From Nostoc sp. NOS(2021) (GTDB lineage: Bacteria; Cyanobacteriota; Cyanobacteriia; Cyanobacteriales; Nostocaceae), in the NCBI RefSeq assembly GCF_017115025.1, contig NZ_JABXKM010000134.1, positions 1-63,103 on the forward strand: a stretch of 63,103 nucleotides of DNA. Reading direction: 5' to 3'. The notes beneath the pieces were generated by a model that searched no databases, was not told the origin of the DNA, and was given only the letters and a program-made list of their open reading frames with translations. How positions within the stretch are numbered: position 1 is the stretch's first letter; every line of letters starts with the position of its first letter. Position numbers and translations under genes: made by a program. This document shows, in pieces, positions 1 through 9,893 of the stretch.

Positions 1-28
1 CCCAATGCCCAATGCCCAATGCCCAATC
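1..28. repeat. Heptanucleotide tandem repeat (CCCAATG)n
   Basis: The window opens inside four head-to-tail copies of CCCAATG, running up to the stop codon of the leftmost gene. The same heptamer recurs at 9817-9887. Short tandemly repeated heptamers (STRRs) are a known feature of heterocystous cyanobacteria. The array may extend beyond the left edge. Confidence 0.85.
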
Positions 29-1261
29 TTAAAATACCTGCTCAAAAGCCTCAATCAAGCTGTTAACTTCCTCAAGGGTGTTGTAATGCACCATACTCAC
101 CCGCACTATTCCACCTTGCGACGCTAACCCCAGGTATTCAATCAGCCGTTTAGCATAAAAGTCTCCGTAGCGAATCCCAATATAATATTGGTCAATTTTT
201 GCCGGAATGGTCGAGCTATTCATTCCATCTACCACAAAAGATATAGTTGGCACACGGGATTGACGGTCAGCCTTTGATTGACCAATCACTCGCACATTAG
301 ACTTGCTGTTGAGGTAATTTAGGAGGCGATCGCTAATGTTTTCTTCATGTATGCTAATTAAATCAAACGCCTGCGCCATTTGATTTCTCAAGTCAGGTGC
401 AGTTTGATTGCCGTAGTGCAGTTGTGCTAATTCACTTAGATAATCACATAAACCTAACATTCCATAACTTAATTCAAAATTGACATTACCTAACTGAAAT
501 TTATAAGGTATATCTGTCTGATCAATAAAATAATGGTTCAGACCAGGCAATCTTAATAAATGTTCTTCTTTGCCATAAAGTAAGGCATGATGCGTGCCAT
601 AGACTTTATAACAACTCAAAGTATAGAAATCAACATCCAAATCTTGCACATCAACTAATCTATGAGGTGCATAAGCTACACCATCTACACAAATCATAGC
701 GCCGCGATCGTGTACAAATGCAGCAATTTCTTTGATCGGGTTGATGGTTCCCAGAACATTAGAAGCATGAGTCAAAGCTACCAGTTTTGTACGTTGACTC
801 ATCAATAGTTCTAAATCTGCTAAATGAAGTTCCAAGGTATCTGGGCGAATTTGCCACACTTTAACCATCATTCCTTGTTTTTCAAGAGCCACCCAAGCAC
901 CAATATTGGCCTCATGGTCACAATTAGTAACAATAACCTCATCACCAGGTACGAAGGTTTGACCCAGACAAATTGAGAGAACTTTCAACATCATTGTAGT
1001 AGATGGGCCCATGACCACTTCTTTAGAAGAATTGGCGTTAATGAAAGTAGCCATTCCCCTAGTTGCTAGAGCCAATCGTTCTCCTGCAAGCTGAGAAACC
1101 GCATAAGAAGCTCCCAACTGGACATCAGAACTCAGGAGAAATTCGCTAATTCTATCTACTACTTTTTTCAGGGTTTGTGAACCGCCGGCATTATCAAAAA
1201 AAGTCCATTCACCAGCTAGAGTGGGAAAATATTCGCGAACTTTATTAAGATTTAGGAGCAT
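29..1261 (-). CDS. Cysteine desulfurase-like class V aminotransferase
   Basis: A 410-residue fold-type I PLP enzyme. The N-terminus has the FFDNAGGSQ motif of the class V/NifS-SufS branch. A DHEAN segment lies near residue 117, VDGVAYAPH near 192, and the probable PLP lysine is in SCYKVYG (about residue 219). It fits the cysteine desulfurase-like subfamily rather than true SufS or IscS: I do not see the mobile catalytic cysteine loop, so sulfur transfer from cysteine is not assured and the substrate is unknown. The gene starts at ATG, reads leftwards and stands alone; its stop abuts the CCCAATG repeat. The predicted protein is soluble. Family assignment is firm, function is inferred. Confidence 0.85.
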   Translation of the reverse strand: MLLNLNKVREYFPTLAGEWTFFDNAGGSQTLKKVVDRISEFLLSSDVQLGASYAVSQLAGERLALATRGMATFINANSSKEVVMGPSTTMMLKVLSICLGQTFVPGDEVIVTNCDHEANIGAWVALEKQGMMVKVWQIRPDTLELHLADLELLMSQRTKLVALTHASNVLGTINPIKEIAAFVHDRGAMICVDGVAYAPHRLVDVQDLDVDFYTLSCYKVYGTHHALLYGKEEHLLRLPGLNHYFIDQTDIPYKFQLGNVNFELSYGMLGLCDYLSELAQLHYGNQTAPDLRNQMAQAFDLISIHEENISDRLLNYLNSKSNVRVIGQSKADRQSRVPTISFVVDGMNSSTIPAKIDQYYIGIRYGDFYAKRLIEYLGLASQGGIVRVSMVHYNTLEEVNSLIEAFEQVF

Positions 1262-1568
1262 AGTATAAGTTTTCTAGAGAATGTTCTTTACCCTAGCCTA
1301 CCTTTTAGCAAGTCGCCCAGAGAGCATCTACATCCTCTTTTAGTGTTTACAGCTTGTTGTGCCAGCCTTCTTACTTTGCAAGAATCCCTCTAAAGGCGGT
1401 ATACGTGGCGACCCAAAGAGTATCTTACTGACATATCTAACTTCCAGCCAGGGTTAATGTCTTGATTCTTCACAATTCTCGCCAATTTTATTTGATAAGT
1501 TTAAGGGAGAGTCAAAGCAACTATTGTTTTGATTCTTAATTCCTTGATTGAAAACAAAGGAACGACCT
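1262..1568. other. Intergenic spacer, divergent promoters expected
   Basis: About 300 bases between two divergently oriented genes. I see no coding frame with a start codon and no strong hairpin. Promoters for both neighbours presumably lie here, but no clear -35/-10 pair can be defended. Confidence 0.4.
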
Positions 1569-1802
1569 ATGAACACTACGGTTAAATACGACATTGAGGT
1601 TATCAAGGAAGAAGCACTTCAACTTGTTAAAAAGAGACTTGTTAACCGTCAGCAGCCAATTTATACCCTCTGTAAATATATTCCTCATCGTGACTGGGTT
1701 AATTTTGAACTGGAGTTAGAAAAAAACGAATTTCTACTCAGAGATAGAATTATCGACCTACTGAATCACGAATCTTGGGAAGACGATTCAGGCTGCATCT
1801 AG
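1569..1802 (+). CDS. DUF4327 family small protein
   Basis: A 77-residue acidic, soluble protein of a family found almost only in cyanobacteria; function unknown. Features are the internal NRQQPIYTLCKYIPHRDW stretch and a C-terminal LLRDRIIDLL helix. I place the start at ATG 1569 because AAGGA sits eight bases upstream; an in-frame TTG at 1548 would add seven residues with no support. It is flanked by long non-coding stretches and is probably monocistronic. A hairpin of moderate quality at about 1869-1891 (ACCCTCGA/TCGGGGGT arms) follows the stop, without a clear T-run. DUF4327 is recalled from the sequence pattern, not searched. Confidence 0.75.
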   Translation: MNTTVKYDIEVIKEEALQLVKKRLVNRQQPIYTLCKYIPHRDWVNFELELEKNEFLLRDRIIDLLNHESWEDDSGCI

Positions 1803-2701
1803 AAGCTGAACCCCATTAGCAGCATCCCAATAAAATCAAAATTAAAAATTAATTTTTTAGGACTAAAAACCCTCGAATTAAGTCGGGGGTTATAAACAAG
1901 AGATTATTAAAGTAAGCAATAAATCTTCATGAATGGGTTAGGTGGTTGAGAAGAGGAGAGAACCACCGCTAGCGTAGCAATATTTCTCAGTTAAAGGGGA
2001 GAGGGGAAGGTGGGGCCCCCTCTGGAGATAAGCTACGGTGTACACACAAGTCCTAAAAACCTAGTGTTATGCCGTCGGCTAACGCACCATCCCAGATTTT
2101 CGGTGCGTTCGGACTAATGTCCATAACGCACCCTACCAGATTCAAGCCAATGTGGATGAGGTTTTCCGACTTATGTGTACACGGTAGCCTAACCTCAGAG
2201 AGAACCTTGCTTCTTTGCTGTGGCTTTTAGGAAATTCCCTGTTTTATCTTTCTAGCTGTGTCAGGTAATACCTTATGGGCGGGCTACAGCCTCGCATTTT
2301 ATGAGAATTGATTACTGGAAGAAAGAAAAAGTAAATTATACTAAACTACTTTCAGTGACTTGGTATTAGGCAGACAACTCTTGTAGCCCTATCCATTCAG
2401 TGATAGGTTGCCAATTAAGGTAATCTCTTGAGATAACAGATCATCTATCTCTAATTTGACAATAGAATGAGTTTGGCGACTCTAAAATTCTATCTACTTC
2501 CTGATTTAGTTACTAACTTGCATTGTGTCCCCTATATTAGGTGTTGTAATATTTACAGGGCGGATTTATAAATATCGTTGATTTATTCTCGATTGCAGCA
2601 GAATAATTCCTGATTTTCAACAGTTTACTCCCTTTAGCTTTCGCTAGCTTCTGCTAGTTCATTCTGATATCAAAAAGATCATTAGAATTGACAAATTAAC
2701 C
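1803..2701. other. Long repeat-bearing intergenic region
   Basis: Nine hundred bases without a convincing gene. It holds a weak hairpin near 1869-1891, a G-rich degenerate repeat around 1950-2030, a MITE-like element at 2032-2188 (separate entry), and about 500 bases of AT-rich sequence up to the histidine kinase gene, which likely contain its promoter and leader. Confidence 0.5.
2032..2188. mobile_element. MITE-like element with 21-bp terminal inverted repeats
   Basis: The left end (2032-2052) reads GCTACGGTGTACACACAAGT followed by C. The right end (2168-2188) is its inverse complement with two mismatches. The 157-bp interior has no open frame but contains repeated AACGCACC blocks in both orientations that could form an inner hairpin. 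It lies inside a G-rich degenerate repeat, suggesting nesting. No obvious target duplication was found. Confidence 0.65.
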
Positions 2702-5700
2702 ATGCGATTCAACGATCAACGGATTAACTTACCTAGCTTAAATAATGTTATTAATCGTTCTCCATTAACGATTAGCCCTGATAGTTTTGTAGTCGAAGCT
2801 ATTGTCTTGATGAGTCAGGAAAGATGTAGTAATTATGCACTTACTAGTTTAAATCCGTCATTAGATTTAAGCTCCAGAAGTCAACCATCAACTGGTTGTG
2901 TCTTAGTTCTGGAGGCAGCATATTTATTAGGTATTTTTACTGATGAAGATGTACTTAGGCTTATAGCTTCTGGAATGGACTTATCCACGGTGACAATGGC
3001 TGAAGTGATGACGCAGCCAGTCGTTACCCTTAGACAATCAGATTCTCAGGATATTTTCATCGCCTTATCGTTATTGCGTCAGCATCAGACTCACTATCTG
3101 CCCGTTTTGGACGACCGCGGGCAATTGCTAGGAATCATCACTGAGACTAGCTTGCTACAAGCCTTTGACTTGATCAAAATGGTTGGGGTCGTTGAAGGCT
3201 TACAGCAATATTTACAAAAACCCACCGATGAATTCAAGCGGGTTAATCAGCCAATTGAGATAGATCAAGTCCGCTGCCAAACTCAAAATAACTTAAAACT
3301 ATGGGTTGAGGCACAATCGGCTGAAATCATGCAAGTTAATCAGGAACTTCAGCAAGCCCTCGAAGAACTCCAGGTAGTGGAAGAAGAACTGCGTCAACAA
3401 AACGAAGAGTTGGCCGTTGCCCGTGAGCTAGTAGAATTGGAGCGCCAGCGTTACCAGGATTTGTTTGAGTTCGCTCCAGATGCTTACTTGGTAACTGATG
3501 TAGCAGGTATTATCCAAGAGGCTAACAAAGCAGCAGCAACCTTGCTGGCTGTAGAGCAAAAATATTTGGTAAACAAACCATTAAATTTATTTATTGCTCA
3601 GGAAGACCGCCAGACTTTTACCACCCGACGGAATAATTCGCAGCAGGTACAGGAGTGGGAAATTTACCTAAAACCACGGGGAGGTACAGCTTTTCCGGTT
3701 AGCATCAGAGCCGCTGCCATGTACGATTCAGAGGGGAAGGAAGTTGGCTGGCGCTGGTTACTCTGCAATATTAGCGAACGCCAACAGGCAAAGGAATCAC
3801 TGCACCAAGCTTACGATGAGTTAGAAAAACGAGTGGCGGAACGGACAGCAGAACTTGTTATGTCTAACGTCCTGTTGCAACAAGAAATTACCGAACGCCA
3901 ACGCGCAGAAGTTGCATTACGGCAGAGCGAAAACCTCTATCGCCAACTCGTGGAAAGTCAAACTGACATAATTATCCGCATTGATTTGCAGTTTCAGATT
4001 ACCTTTGCCAATATGGCTGCTTGTCAAACTTTCGGCTGGAAACAAGATGAGTTTCGTAGTCAGTCATTTTTCCAGTTTCTTCATCCAGATGATTTGCCTG
4101 AAGTGATGGAAGATATGACAACTTTAGGATCTTCATTTGATGCCTTGACTAATCGTGAGCGACGTGCATTCACCGTCAATGGTATCCGCTGGTTTCAATG
4201 GAGTGCGATCGCAATTCGTGATTACAAAGGAGAGGTTATTGAAATACAAGGGGTAGGCAGAGATATTACCGAACAGCAAGCCGCGCTACACGAACGCCAA
4301 CTTGCAGAAGTTGCACTGCGCCAAAGCGAGGAGAAATTTCGCAATTTTGCGGAAAACACCCACGCCATCATCACTATTGCTAGCCCAGATTCATTCCATC
4401 CCTTGTACATTAGTCCTGCTTATGAGACTATTTGGGGCCGCTCTTGCCAAAGTCTTTACGACCAGCCAGACTCTTGGCTAGACGCAATTCATCCAGACGA
4501 TCGCGATCGCGCCACCCAATCAATCGAGCAACTACTTAATACTAAATCTAGTTCAGTAGAATATCGGATTTTGCGACCTGATGGATCGATGCACTGGATT
4601 TGGAATCGGGGCTTTGCTGTCTATGATGAGCAAGGAAAAGTTGACTACTATGGTTGCATTGCCGAAGATATCACCGAGCGCAAACTGGCAGAAGAGTCAC
4701 TGCGCCAAAGCGAGGAGAAATTTCGCAATTTTGCGGAAAACACCCACGCAATGATCTGGATTGGTAGCGCAGATTCATTTGAACCCTTGTACATTAGTCC
4801 TTCTTATGAGAAGATTTGGGGTCGATCTTCTCAGGGTCTGTTTGAGCAGCCAAAATCTTGGGTAGACACGGTTCATCCAGATGATCGCGATCGCGCCACC
4901 CAATCAATCGAGCAACTGCTTAGTGGTAGTCAATCTATTTCAGCAGAATATCGGATTTTGCGACCTGATGGATCGGTGCGCTGGATTTGGAATCGGGGCT
5001 TTGCTGTCTATGATCACCAAGGAAAAGTTAACTACTATGGTGGCATTGCCGAAGATATCACCGAGCGCAAACTGTCCGAAGAGTCACTCAAAGAAAGTGA
5101 AGCGCGATTGAGTTTAGCTCTGGAAGCTGGCCAAATGGGTATATGGGATCGGAACCTGATTGCTAATACTAGTATTTGGTCTCCCAATATGGGGCCACTT
5201 TATGGTCTGCCGAGCAACACCTTGTGTCCTACCGTTGAAGACTATCTCAATTTAGTCCATCCAGAAGACCGCGAATCTGTGGCTGCGAGTATACCTCGCA
5301 TGATTGAGGAAGGAAGGGCAACTACAGATTATCGAGTTGTCTGGCCCGACGGCAGCCTACACTGGTTAAACTGCAAAGCTCAGGTCTACTATAACGAAAT
5401 CGGTCAGATGATCAGGATGATCGGCACAAATAGAGATGTCACTGAGCGCAAGCTAGCGGAACAAAAAATCTCCGAACAAGCTGCTCTACTTGATATCGCC
5501 ACCGATGCCATATTAGTTCGAGATTTCCAGTCTCAAATCTTATTCTGGAATAAAGGTGCAGAGCGGATGTACGGTTGGCTTTCTACAGAGGTTATAGGAA
5601 AATACCTCCAGGAGATTTTGTACCTAGCAGGAACTCAGCAGCAACTAGAAGTAGCGCTAAAAAGCGTAATTGAGAGTGGCTCGTGGCAAGGTGAGTTATG

Positions 5701-6967
5701 TAAAGTTACGAAATCCGGTCAGAAAATTGTTGTGGAAAGCCGCTGGACATTGATGCGTGATCCTGCAGGAGAACCCAAATCTATCCTTACTGTTGACACT
5801 GACATCACCGAAAAGAAACAACTACAAGAGCAGTTTTACCGCACCCAGCGATTAGAAAGTCTTGGTACCCTTGCAGGTGGTATTGCCCACGATTTAAATA
5901 ATATATTGACACCAATTTTGGCCGCGGCTCAATTGGTACAGGGAGAATTTTTACAAGACGAGGAGCGTTCTGGGCAACTACTGGCACTTGTAGAAACCAA
6001 CGCCAAACGCGGAGCAGCTTTAGTGAAGCAAGTCTTGTCCTTTGCGCGAGGATTTAAAGGAGAGCGGACAATTATCCAAATCAAGTACCTGATTTCAGAA
6101 ATTATCCAAATTGCTAAACAGACATTTCCCAAATCTATTGAATTTTACACGGTTGTCCCAGAAGACATTTGGGCGATCACTGGGGACACCACACAACTGC
6201 ATCAAGTGCTGATGAATCTAGTAGTAAATGCCCGCGATGCTTTACCAGATGGCGGCAATATCAAAATTTCTGCGGAAAATAAGTTGATTGATGAAACTTA
6301 TACCAGAATGAATATTGATGCCAAAGTTGGGCATTCTATTGTGATTACCGTTGCGGATAACGGAATTGGCATACCGCCAGAAATATTAGATAGAATTTTT
6401 GAGCCATTTTTCACTACAAAAGCAGTCAACAAAGGTACGGGACTCGGACTTTCAACAGTGCTGGGCATCATTAGAAGCCACGACGGTTTTATCAAAGTGT
6501 CTAGCAATGTTGGTAAAGGCAGCAAATTTGACCTATTCTTACCAGCTGTGGAAGCAACCCAACTGTTTAGGATAGAAGACCTGGATATGCTCCCAGGACA
6601 GGGAGAATTGATTTTAGTTGTAGATGATGAAGCCCAAATTCGGGAAATTGCCACAATCATCCTAGAAAACCATAACTATAAGATACTCGCTGCCAGTAAT
6701 GGTATAGAGGCGATCGCACTCTATGCCCAATACAAGCATCAAATCAATGCCGTATTGATGGATATAATGATGCCGGAGATGGATGGAATCACTGCTATTC
6801 GCACCTTGCAAAAAATGAACACGCAGGTTCAAATTATTGCCTGTAGCGGACTGAACTCAATGGAAGTCTTTGCTCAAGCTGCTCATGCTAATGTGCAAGC
6901 AGTTTTATCAAAACCCTACACGGCCAGAGAATTATTGAAAAGTTTACACCAATTATTCAGAGGCTAG
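2702..6967 (+). CDS. Hybrid sensor histidine kinase (2xCBS, multiple PAS, HisKA, HATPase, receiver)
   Basis: A 1421-residue signalling protein without membrane segments, so probably a cytoplasmic sensor. Order: a CBS pair (about residues 15-175), a coiled coil rich in Glu and Gln (200-250), six PAS/PAC modules (about 250-360, 405-530, 540-665, 668-795, 800-920, 930-1045), HisKA with the H-box GGIAHDLNN (phosphorylated His about 1063), a HATPase_c domain with N-box NARDAL and G-box GTGLGLSTV, and a C-terminal receiver with DD near 1307, phospho-acceptor Asp 1354 in LMDIMMPEMDG and the conserved KPY lysine. CBS pairs usually bind adenylates and PAS modules bind small ligands or redox cofactors; the real signal is unknown. 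PAS modules 3 and 4 are near-identical tandem copies. The phosphorelay partner is not adjacent. Confidence 0.93.
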   Translation: MRFNDQRINLPSLNNVINRSPLTISPDSFVVEAIVLMSQERCSNYALTSLNPSLDLSSRSQPSTGCVLVLEAAYLLGIFTDEDVLRLIASGMDLSTVTMAEVMTQPVVTLRQSDSQDIFIALSLLRQHQTHYLPVLDDRGQLLGIITETSLLQAFDLIKMVGVVEGLQQYLQKPTDEFKRVNQPIEIDQVRCQTQNNLKLWVEAQSAEIMQVNQELQQALEELQVVEEELRQQNEELAVARELVELERQRYQDLFEFAPDAYLVTDVAGIIQEANKAAATLLAVEQKYLVNKPLNLFIAQEDRQTFTTRRNNSQQVQEWEIYLKPRGGTAFPVSIRAAAMYDSEGKEVGWRWLLCNISERQQAKESLHQAYDELEKRVAERTAELVMSNVLLQQEITERQRAEVALRQSENLYRQLVESQTDIIIRIDLQFQITFANMAACQTFGWKQDEFRSQSFFQFLHPDDLPEVMEDMTTLGSSFDALTNRERRAFTVNGIRWFQWSAIAIRDYKGEVIEIQGVGRDITEQQAALHERQLAEVALRQSEEKFRNFAENTHAIITIASPDSFHPLYISPAYETIWGRSCQSLYDQPDSWLDAIHPDDRDRATQSIEQLLNTKSSSVEYRILRPDGSMHWIWNRGFAVYDEQGKVDYYGCIAEDITERKLAEESLRQSEEKFRNFAENTHAMIWIGSADSFEPLYISPSYEKIWGRSSQGLFEQPKSWVDTVHPDDRDRATQSIEQLLSGSQSISAEYRILRPDGSVRWIWNRGFAVYDHQGKVNYYGGIAEDITERKLSEESLKESEARLSLALEAGQMGIWDRNLIANTSIWSPNMGPLYGLPSNTLCPTVEDYLNLVHPEDRESVAASIPRMIEEGRATTDYRVVWPDGSLHWLNCKAQVYYNEIGQMIRMIGTNRDVTERKLAEQKISEQAALLDIATDAILVRDFQSQILFWNKGAERMYGWLSTEVIGKYLQEILYLAGTQQQLEVALKSVIESGSWQGELCKVTKSGQKIVVESRWTLMRDPAGEPKSILTVDTDITEKKQLQEQFYRTQRLESLGTLAGGIAHDLNNILTPILAAAQLVQGEFLQDEERSGQLLALVETNAKRGAALVKQVLSFARGFKGERTIIQIKYLISEIIQIAKQTFPKSIEFYTVVPEDIWAITGDTTQLHQVLMNLVVNARDALPDGGNIKISAENKLIDETYTRMNIDAKVGHSIVITVADNGIGIPPEILDRIFEPFFTTKAVNKGTGLGLSTVLGIIRSHDGFIKVSSNVGKGSKFDLFLPAVEATQLFRIEDLDMLPGQGELILVVDDEAQIREIATIILENHNYKILAASNGIEAIALYAQYKHQINAVLMDIMMPEMDGITAIRTLQKMNTQVQIIACSGLNSMEVFAQAAHANVQAVLSKPYTARELLKSLHQLFRG

Positions 6968-7325
6968 AACACCAATTCAGTAAGGAAAGGAAGAACCTCT
7001 CCCCCAACCCCTCTCCGAAACGGAGAGGGGAGTTTGACTCCCCCTTCCCAACAAGGGAAGGGGGCTGGGGGGTTAGGTTTTTGATTACTGAATCGATGCT
7101 CTAGTACCGCAAGGCGGAATTAAAATAATTCATATGTTATTCTTTGCTCCCCTGCTCTCCCACTCCCCACTCCCTCATCCCATAGACTTGCAGCGTTTCA
7201 TCCCAGAGCTAGACGCAAAGGTTTTTATAGTAATTTACCATTGCGGGGGAAATGTACCTCACAGAACTGGAGACCGGAAAGAAAAATGAGGTCGTGACCT
7301 AGCTAAAGTTCTGGAATTGCTCATC
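6968..7325. other. Intergenic region with hairpin repeat
   Basis: Spacer of about 360 bases between the kinase gene and sucrose synthase. Its left third is the double-hairpin C-rich repeat at 6993-7083 (separate entry); the remainder includes a CTCCC-rich stretch near 7148-7175 and presumably the sucrose synthase promoter. No coding frame is supported. Confidence 0.5.
6993..7083. repeat. C-rich interspersed repeat with two hairpins
   Basis: The segment contains CCCCTCTCCGAAACGGAGAG (stem CCTCTCC/GGAGAGG) followed by CCCCCTTCCC...GGGAAGGGGG, and ends in GGGGGGTTAGGTTTTT. Related copies lie at 17082-17176, 23790-23830 and, inside a coding sequence, 30702-30800. It may also work as a terminator for the upstream kinase gene, but the T-run is short. 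Confidence 0.7.
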
Positions 7326-9737
7326 ATGTATGAACTAGTTCAAGCTGTCTTCAACGGTGATGAAAAAACTGATCTGCGTCAGTTGATTTATGCGTTGAGT
7401 GCTTCAGGTAAGCGTTACTTCTTAAGAAATGAGATTTTGCAAGCTTTTGGCGACTACTGTCATCAATCCCAAAAGCCAGCCTATTTTTACTACTCTTCTT
7501 CTGTTGGCAAACTGATTCAGTATACCCACGAAATAATTCTTGAAGAGGAAAGTACTTGGTTCGTGGTTCGACCGAAGATTGCTAATCAAGAAGCTTGGCA
7601 ACTGACAGCCGACTTTAGCAAGTTCGAGCAGATGACGCCCCAAGCGCTGCTAGATGTGAGAGATCGCCTAGTCAACCGCTACCAAAACCACATCCTCGAA
7701 ATCGACCTCCACCCCTTTTATGAGAGTTCCCTAAGAATCGACGACCCCAGAAATATCGGTCAAGGTTTAGCCTTCCTCAACCGTTACCTGTGCAGTCAAT
7801 TGTTGACTGACCCCGAATATTGGTTAGAAAAGTTATTTCAAGCATTACATGGGTTGCAACACGATGGTATTCGCCTGTTGTTTAGCGATCGCATTGACTC
7901 CGGTATTCAGTTAGCTAAACAAATTAAGTCAGCGCTCAAATTCCTGAGTGAGCTTGAGCCTGATGAACCATATGAAAAATTTAGCTTTGACTTCCAAGAA
8001 CTAGGCTTTGAGCCGGGTTGGGGTAACACTGCGGCGCGAGTCTCCGAAACCCTAGAACTCCTCGACCGACTCATTTACTCCCCAGAACCTGGCATCTTAG
8101 AAACATTTGTAGACCGCGTTCCTGCTGTCTTTCGCGTCGTCCTCATTTCCATCCACGGCTGGGTGGGACAGGAAGATGTTTTGGGAAGAAATGAAACACT
8201 CGGTCAAGTTATCTACGTCCTCGAACAAGCTCGCAGTTTAGAAAACGAACTGCGTGAACATATCAAACTCGCTGGCCTCGACCTGCTGGGCATTAAACCC
8301 CATGTAATTATTCTCACCCGACTAATCCCTAACAATGAAGGGACATTTTCCAACCTGCCCTTAGAAAAAGTTCAAGATACTGAAAATGCTTGGATATTGC
8401 GGGTTCCTTTTGGTGAATTTAATTCCGAAGTTACTAACAATTGGATTTCTAAATTTGAGATTTGGCCTTATTTAGAACAATTTGCTCTCGATGCAGAAAA
8501 AGAATTACTAGTTCAATTCCAAGGCAAACCTAATCTGATCGTCGGCAACTATAGCGACGGGAATTTAGTAGCCTTTATCCTATCTCGCCGGTTGAAAGTT
8601 ACCCAGTGCAACATTGCCCATTCTTTGGAAAAACCTAAATATCTATTTAGCAATTTATATTGGCAAGATTTAGAAGATCAATATCATTTCTCGGTACAAT
8701 TCACCGCCGATTTGATTAGCATGAATGCAGCCGACTTCATCATCACATCGTCCTATCAAGAAATTGTCGGCACACCCGACACCATAGGTCAATACGAGTC
8801 GTATAAGTGCTTTACGATGCCGCAGTTGTATCATGTGGTTGATGGCATTGATTTGTTTAGTCCTAAATTTAACTTAGTGCCGCCGGGAGTAAATGAGAAT
8901 ATTTTCTTTCCCTATAACCAAAAAGAAGACCGAGATTCTAACCTTCGCACACAAGTCCACGACCTACTCTTTAGCCGCAAAGACCCCCAAATCTTTGGTC
9001 ACTTAGATCACCCTAATAAGCGGCCAATCTTTGTTGTTGATACCATCACTTCAATCAACAATCTCACTGGTTTAGCTGAATGCTTTGGTAAAAGTCAGGC
9101 GTTGCAAGAGCGTTGTAACCTAATCCTTTTAAGTAGTAAACGGCATCCAGATGAAGCGATAAACCGAGAAGAAGCAGAAGAAATTCAAAAACTCTACGAC
9201 ATTATTGATCAATATCATCTCAATGGCAAGATTCGCTGGGTGGGGATGCGTATCCCTAGCAATGAACTCGGCGAAGCCTACCGAGTAGTTGCAGATTCTC
9301 AGGGAATTTATGTCCATTTTGCCCGCTTTGAATCCTTCGCACGGAGTATTTTGGAAGCCATGATTTCCGGCTTGCCTACTTTCGCTACTCAATTTGGCGG
9401 TTCTTTAGAAATTATCGAGAACAAAGAAAACGAGTTTAATGTTAATCCTACAGACTTAGAAGGAACAGCAAAGAAAATTTTAGACTTCTTTGACCAATGC
9501 GATACTCATGCTGAATACTGGTACGATGTATCAGAATGGATGAGTCAGCGAATTCATCACAAATATAATTGGCATTTACATAGCAATCGATTACTACTGC
9601 TTGCTAAAATGTTTAGTTTTTGGAACTTTGTTGCTCCCGAAAATAACGAAGCCAGAGATCGGTATATGGAAGCCTTATTTCATCTCATTTATAAACCCAG
9701 AGCCGAAAAGATTTTGGAAAAGCATATGGGGGGGTGA
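7326..9737 (+). CDS. susA: Sucrose synthase
   Basis: An 803-residue GT4 glycosyltransferase catalysing reversible sucrose + NDP to NDP-glucose + fructose; in cyanobacteria it mainly cleaves sucrose and supplies ADP-glucose. The length equals that of known cyanobacterial and plant enzymes. Seen: the N-terminal regulatory half beginning MYELVQAV, the central [10 protein letters not shown] and [11 protein letters not shown] stretches, [37 protein letters not shown], and the retaining GT-B motif [20 protein letters not shown] with the E-X7-E pair. I choose ATG 7326 over the TTG at 7317 because MYELVQA matches the usual N-terminus. The GH65-PGM fusion lies 156 bases downstream on the same strand, suggesting a joint role in disaccharide breakdown. 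Confidence 0.95.
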   Translation: MYELVQAVFNGDEKTDLRQLIYALSASGKRYFLRNEILQAFGDYCHQSQKPAYFYYSSSVGKLIQYTHEIILEEESTWFVVRPKIANQEAWQLTADFSKFEQMTPQALLDVRDRLVNRYQNHILEIDLHPFYESSLRIDDPRNIGQGLAFLNRYLCSQLLTDPEYWLEKLFQALHGLQHDGIRLLFSDRIDSGIQLAKQIKSALKFLSELEPDEPYEKFSFDFQELGFEPGWGNTAARVSETLELLDRLIYSPEPGILETFVDRVPAVFRVVLISIHGWVGQEDVLGRNETLGQVIYVLEQARSLENELREHIKLAGLDLLGIKPHVIILTRLIPNNEGTFSNLPLEKVQDTENAWILRVPFGEFNSEVTNNWISKFEIWPYLEQFALDAEKELLVQFQGKPNLIVGNYSDGNLVAFILSRRLKVTQCNIAHSLEKPKYLFSNLYWQDLEDQYHFSVQFTADLISMNAADFIITSSYQEIVGTPDTIGQYESYKCFTMPQLYHVVDGIDLFSPKFNLVPPGVNENIFFPYNQKEDRDSNLRTQVHDLLFSRKDPQIFGHLDHPNKRPIFVVDTITSINNLTGLAECFGKSQALQERCNLILLSSKRHPDEAINREEAEEIQKLYDIIDQYHLNGKIRWVGMRIPSNELGEAYRVVADSQGIYVHFARFESFARSILEAMISGLPTFATQFGGSLEIIENKENEFNVNPTDLEGTAKKILDFFDQCDTHAEYWYDVSEWMSQRIHHKYNWHLHSNRLLLLAKMFSFWNFVAPENNEARDRYMEALFHLIYKPRAEKILEKHMGG

Positions 9738-9816
9738 GGGACAAGGCGACAAGGAGACAAGGAGAATTAGATACTCGTTCATCCACCTCAAAGACTCGTT
9801 TATCTAGCTCAAAATT

Positions 9817-9887
9817 CCCAATGCCCAATGCCCAATGCCCAATGCCCATTCCCCAATGCCCATTCCCCAATGCCCATTCCCCAATCC
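9817..9887. repeat. CCCAATG/CCCATTC heptanucleotide array in a 5' leader
   Basis: Tandem CCCAATG units grade into alternating CCCCAATG-CCCATTC units immediately upstream of the GH65-PGM start codon. The array keeps an open frame, which creates a false N-terminal extension of low-complexity PNAQCP/PNAHSP residues if an earlier ATG is chosen. Confidence 0.85.
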
Positions 9888-9893
9888 TACTTT

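Noticed and set aside
9828..9893. Upstream in-frame ATG codons for the GH65-PGM gene
   Set aside because: They lie inside the CCCAATG heptamer array and would add only repeat-derived residues; ATG 9894 matches the family start.
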